Shown piece after piece: positions 13,191-15,762 of a stretch of 15,762 nt of DNA (position 1 is its first letter; the number at the start of each line of letters is the position of its first letter). The position numbers and the translations under genes are program-made. Source of the stretch: UBA9547 sp044349205 (GTDB taxonomy: Bacteria; Bacteroidota; Bacteroidia; Cytophagales; UBA9547); NCBI GenBank assembly GCA_044349205.1, contig JBIKRJ010000035.1:1-15762 (forward strand). The letters run 5' to 3'. The notes below the pieces were generated by a model, which saw nothing but the letters and a program-made list of their open reading frames with translations, had not been told where the DNA came from and ran no database searches.

Positions 13191-15762
13191 CTACGCCTTC
13201 TTCAAGGAAATAAGAAAACAAGTGCCCGCCGAAGGTGAAGTTTCAAAAGAAATAGCACCGCCCATTTGTTCAATCCCTTTCTTGGCTATGTAAAGCCCAA
13301 TGCCTGAACCCGAAAATTTGGTACTGAAATGCGGGTCAAACACCTTGAAGGCCACCTCTTCGGGAATGCCCGTGCCGTTGTCGGAAACCGATAGCAACAA
13401 TTGTTCCTCCTCGTCTTTTATAGCCATGACAATTTCGGGTGTTTTGTCGTTTGGCACTGCTTGAAAAGCATTCAACAGAAGGTTGGCCAAAATTCTTCCC
13501 AACATTCGGTCGTCGGCCACTGCACAGCATTCTGCCTCTGGCATTTCCAAACGAACAAATTTGCGCTTGTCTTGGGCATACACATCGATTACTTGGGCCA
13601 CTACCCTTTTCAAATCCACCATTTGAAGATGGAAAGCCGGCATTTTGGCATAAATAGAAAAGGAAGAGGCGATGCCATCCAAAGTTTCTACCTGACCTAT
13701 GAGGTTTTCAATGGTTTTGTCCATTTTGGAGGGCTCGCTTGGTGCACCATGTTGCAGCACCCTGCGCAAGTGCTGAAGCGAAAGTTTGATAGGCGTAAGT
13801 GGATTTTTTATTTCATGCGCCACCTGCTGAGCTACTTCTCGCCAAGCACTTTCTTTTTGGCTGATGGCCAAACTGCGCTTGTTCTGCTCTAACTTCTGAA
13901 TCATTAGATTATATTCACGTATAAGCAGCCCCAACTCGTCTTTCGATTTCCATTGCAAAGGTCGGTTGCTAGTATCGAGTGTGGTTTTTTTAATGCGATT
14001 GGTAATGAGCTTGAGTGGGTACGTAATAAAATTACTTGCTGTAAACGAGAAAAAGAGAAAGACCATGAACGTGAGTGTCGCCACATTTACAATAATTTTT
14101 AGAGCATTGGTTATACGGGTCGAAAGCTCCCTGCCAGAAGCAAAAAAGGGAATACTGATGATGCCCAGCTCTTCGCCCGTTTCGCTGCTGCGCACTTGAA
14201 TATACACGTGGTTGTAGTGTAGTTTCCCAATTTTTTCCTCTTGCAAAAATAACTTGTTTTTCTCTTGCCGAATGGCAAAATAGGCTCTCGGATCTACCAA
14301 AGGCGACATCAATCCAGCCTTAAACACAACAGGGCTACTACTAGCCAATAGGTGGCCGTTTTTGCGGTAAATGTTCACATCGGTGTTGTATAATCGTGCC
14401 GTTCGCAAAATATTTTCGTGTAGCTTATCGATGTTAGTACCCTGCGAATAAAATCTTTCCAAATCGTCGCTAAGGGTATAGGCTATATTGGTGGCATTGT
14501 CTTTGAAATGATTCTGCAATTCCTGATTATAGGTAGAAATAACGGCAGTAAGCACCCCACCACTCACCAAAAAAATGGGAATAAAAAAGGCCAATACCGA
14601 GTAAAACTGAATCTTGAAAGTAAGACTGTTGTAAAACCTATCGAAGTTAAAAAACAATAAATTACCGATAAAAAACAGCGAGACCATCATTTCCATCAAC
14701 ACAAAAAGAAAAGTGGCATTGGAAATGAACACCCATGAAGATTGTTTATCGGATTGTACAATAATCTTTCGTCCCTTACCCAAATCGGAAACCAAAAAAT
14801 AAGACCCTTTCAACTCCAAATTGGTGTTATAATTCATACTATCGGCAAGCACAACCCTCACAATATCTGAACTAAAGTTGAAGTTTCCGTAGCTATTAGT
14901 CAAATTACCATCGCTGAAAACAGCATAGCTGTACAAATTTGCGTTTGTCTGAATGTCGGCTTTCTTATCGACCAATAAAACAGGCAATATGCTATTAGGA
15001 ATGAACTTCTTAGGCTGAATATCTATCAACACCATACCTGTTTTCAAACCGTTTTTGAATATGGGCACAATGCCAAGGTAGTTTTTAAGAATTTGGTTTT
15101 GTTGGGTAATGTAGTACAACACTTCAGGATAGTTGGTCTTGTACAATCTGTAAGGAAAGCGGGCACGCATCTCGGCAAAACTTCGGTAATCGTCCTCATT
15201 CAACGATTGGCCATTTTCGTCGAATGCCATGACCGCTATGTCGTAACGATTCAAATAGTTACCCAAATAAAATCGGCGTACTTTTTCTTCCATGTCCTTG
15301 ACCGAAAACATCGGATTGGAAAAAGCGTTGGCTATGTACAAATCAGCCTTAACCTGTTCAGAAATCTCATTCAACAAGCGCTCTCCCAACAAATTATTTT
15401 CAACCAATTGCTGGTTTATGTAATTGCGCTTCAGTTCCAAATCGCGTTTTGGGGAAAATGTAAGCAAAGCATATGCACAAAGAACTGTAGCCACAAGCGA
15501 CCCGACCGTAAAAAAAACGAGCGCCGCATAATCGAATGAATGTTTGGTAGGTGGAAGTGTAAGCACCCATGAAAACCCAAAAAAAACAAGGTGCAGAAGC
15601 ACAACAGCCAAGCCCAAATGTACATCAACCCAAAGCGCACCAAGCAGAAAAAGTCCCGAAGAAGGAAGATAATAGCGCACAATGGCCTGTGTCCAATTTT
15701 TGCCTAAAAGTTCGTAAGCCAAACGCGAAATGCCAATAAAAATACTGATAGACAATACTATG
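13191..15762 (-). CDS. NtrY-like sensor histidine kinase, N-terminus beyond the window
   Basis: At least 854 residues. The frame is open past the TTG at 15753-15755 to the right edge, so the true start lies outside and numbering is from that TTG. Hydrophobic segments occupy about 25-100. A first non-cytoplasmic region follows (about 100-330: YINQQLVENNLLGERLLNEI, RYDIAVMAFDENGQSL). Two more membrane spans come next (about 335-400). A second sensor region (about 410-550) carries Cache/PAS-like strands (NVNIYRKNGHLLASS type), followed by a further span and a HAMP-like linker (FITYPLKLITNRIKK). The kinase core is intact: H-box QVAHEIKNPLTPIKLSLQHL with His647, N-box ILANLLLNAFQAVP, G1 SDNGTGIPEE, F-box FDPHFSTKF, G2 GSGIGLYIAKKG. 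HEIKNPLTPI is characteristic of NtrY-type kinases, which usually pair with NtrC-type regulators. No response regulator is in the window. Confidence 0.9.
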   Translation of the reverse strand, partial: IVLSISIFIGISRLAYELLGKNWTQAIVRYYLPSSGLFLLGALWVDVHLGLAVVLLHLVFFGFSWVLTLPPTKHSFDYAALVFFTVGSLVATVLCAYALLTFSPKRDLELKRNYINQQLVENNLLGERLLNEISEQVKADLYIANAFSNPMFSVKDMEEKVRRFYLGNYLNRYDIAVMAFDENGQSLNEDDYRSFAEMRARFPYRLYKTNYPEVLYYITQQNQILKNYLGIVPIFKNGLKTGMVLIDIQPKKFIPNSILPVLLVDKKADIQTNANLYSYAVFSDGNLTNSYGNFNFSSDIVRVVLADSMNYNTNLELKGSYFLVSDLGKGRKIIVQSDKQSSWVFISNATFLFVLMEMMVSLFFIGNLLFFNFDRFYNSLTFKIQFYSVLAFFIPIFLVSGGVLTAVISTYNQELQNHFKDNATNIAYTLSDDLERFYSQGTNIDKLHENILRTARLYNTDVNIYRKNGHLLASSSPVVFKAGLMSPLVDPRAYFAIRQEKNKLFLQEEKIGKLHYNHVYIQVRSSETGEELGIISIPFFASGRELSTRITNALKIIVNVATLTFMVFLFFSFTASNFITYPLKLITNRIKKTTLDTSNRPLQWKSKDELGLLIREYNLMIQKLEQNKRSLAISQKESAWREVAQQVAHEIKNPLTPIKLSLQHLRRVLQHGAPSEPSKMDKTIENLIGQVETLDGIASSFSIYAKMPAFHLQMVDLKRVVAQVIDVYAQDKRKFVRLEMPEAECCAVADDRMLGRILANLLLNAFQAVPNDKTPEIVMAIKDEEEQLLLSVSDNGTGIPEEVAFKVFDPHFSTKFSGSGIGLYIAKKGIEQMGGAISFETSPSAGTCFLISLKKA

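Noticed and set aside
13186..13193. Bidirectional terminator between the MATE and kinase genes
   Set aside because: Only 2 nt separate the stop codons and no hairpin is visible there. Any terminator would have to lie inside the coding regions.

Overview
The window looks like a chromosomal segment of a Bacteroidetes bacterium. The evidence is a secreted protease with a type IX secretion sorting domain, a tRNA promoter of the Bacteroidetes type (TTG, 19-nt spacer, TACTTTTG), few recognisable Shine-Dalgarno sites, a DUF1566-type lipoprotein and moderately AT-rich DNA. I cannot place it to genus.

Left part (1-8071), all on the + strand: the 3' end of an SRPBCC-fold protein; a HAD hydrolase and a GT-C/GT39-like membrane glycosyltransferase 6 nt apart, so probably one transcript; a secreted C10 (streptopain-like) cysteine protease with a C-terminal sorting domain; a 1019-residue fused FAD oxidase plus Fe-S/CCG-domain dehydrogenase (GlcD-GlcF/YdiJ type); and an acyltransferase-3 membrane protein. 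The fused dehydrogenase carries an in-frame tract of 7-bp repeats. The same heptad type (GTTNNNN or its complement AACNNNN) recurs just downstream of that gene and again after the acyltransferase gene.

Middle part (8072-11577) is accessory. A 500-bp non-coding stretch is packed with short palindromes. It is followed by an unusually AT-rich lipoprotein gene on the - strand (IPT/TIG-like plus DUF1566 domains). Next comes a mosaic of three decayed mobile-element genes: an IS982-type transposase missing its 3' half, the C-terminal part of a REP-associated tyrosine transposase (RAYT) with a REP-like hairpin beside its stop codon, and the C-terminus of a serine recombinase. The mosaic runs directly into the 3' end of a tRNA-Leu(CAA) gene, which suggests an old integration site.

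Right part (11578-15762) is ordinary chromosome: the tRNA-Leu gene with a textbook promoter, a MATE efflux transporter, and convergent to it (2 nt between stop codons) a large NtrY-like sensor histidine kinase that runs off the right edge.

The observations most worth following up are the phased heptad repeats, including the copy that became coding sequence, and the palindromes and REP-like hairpin around the decayed RAYT.
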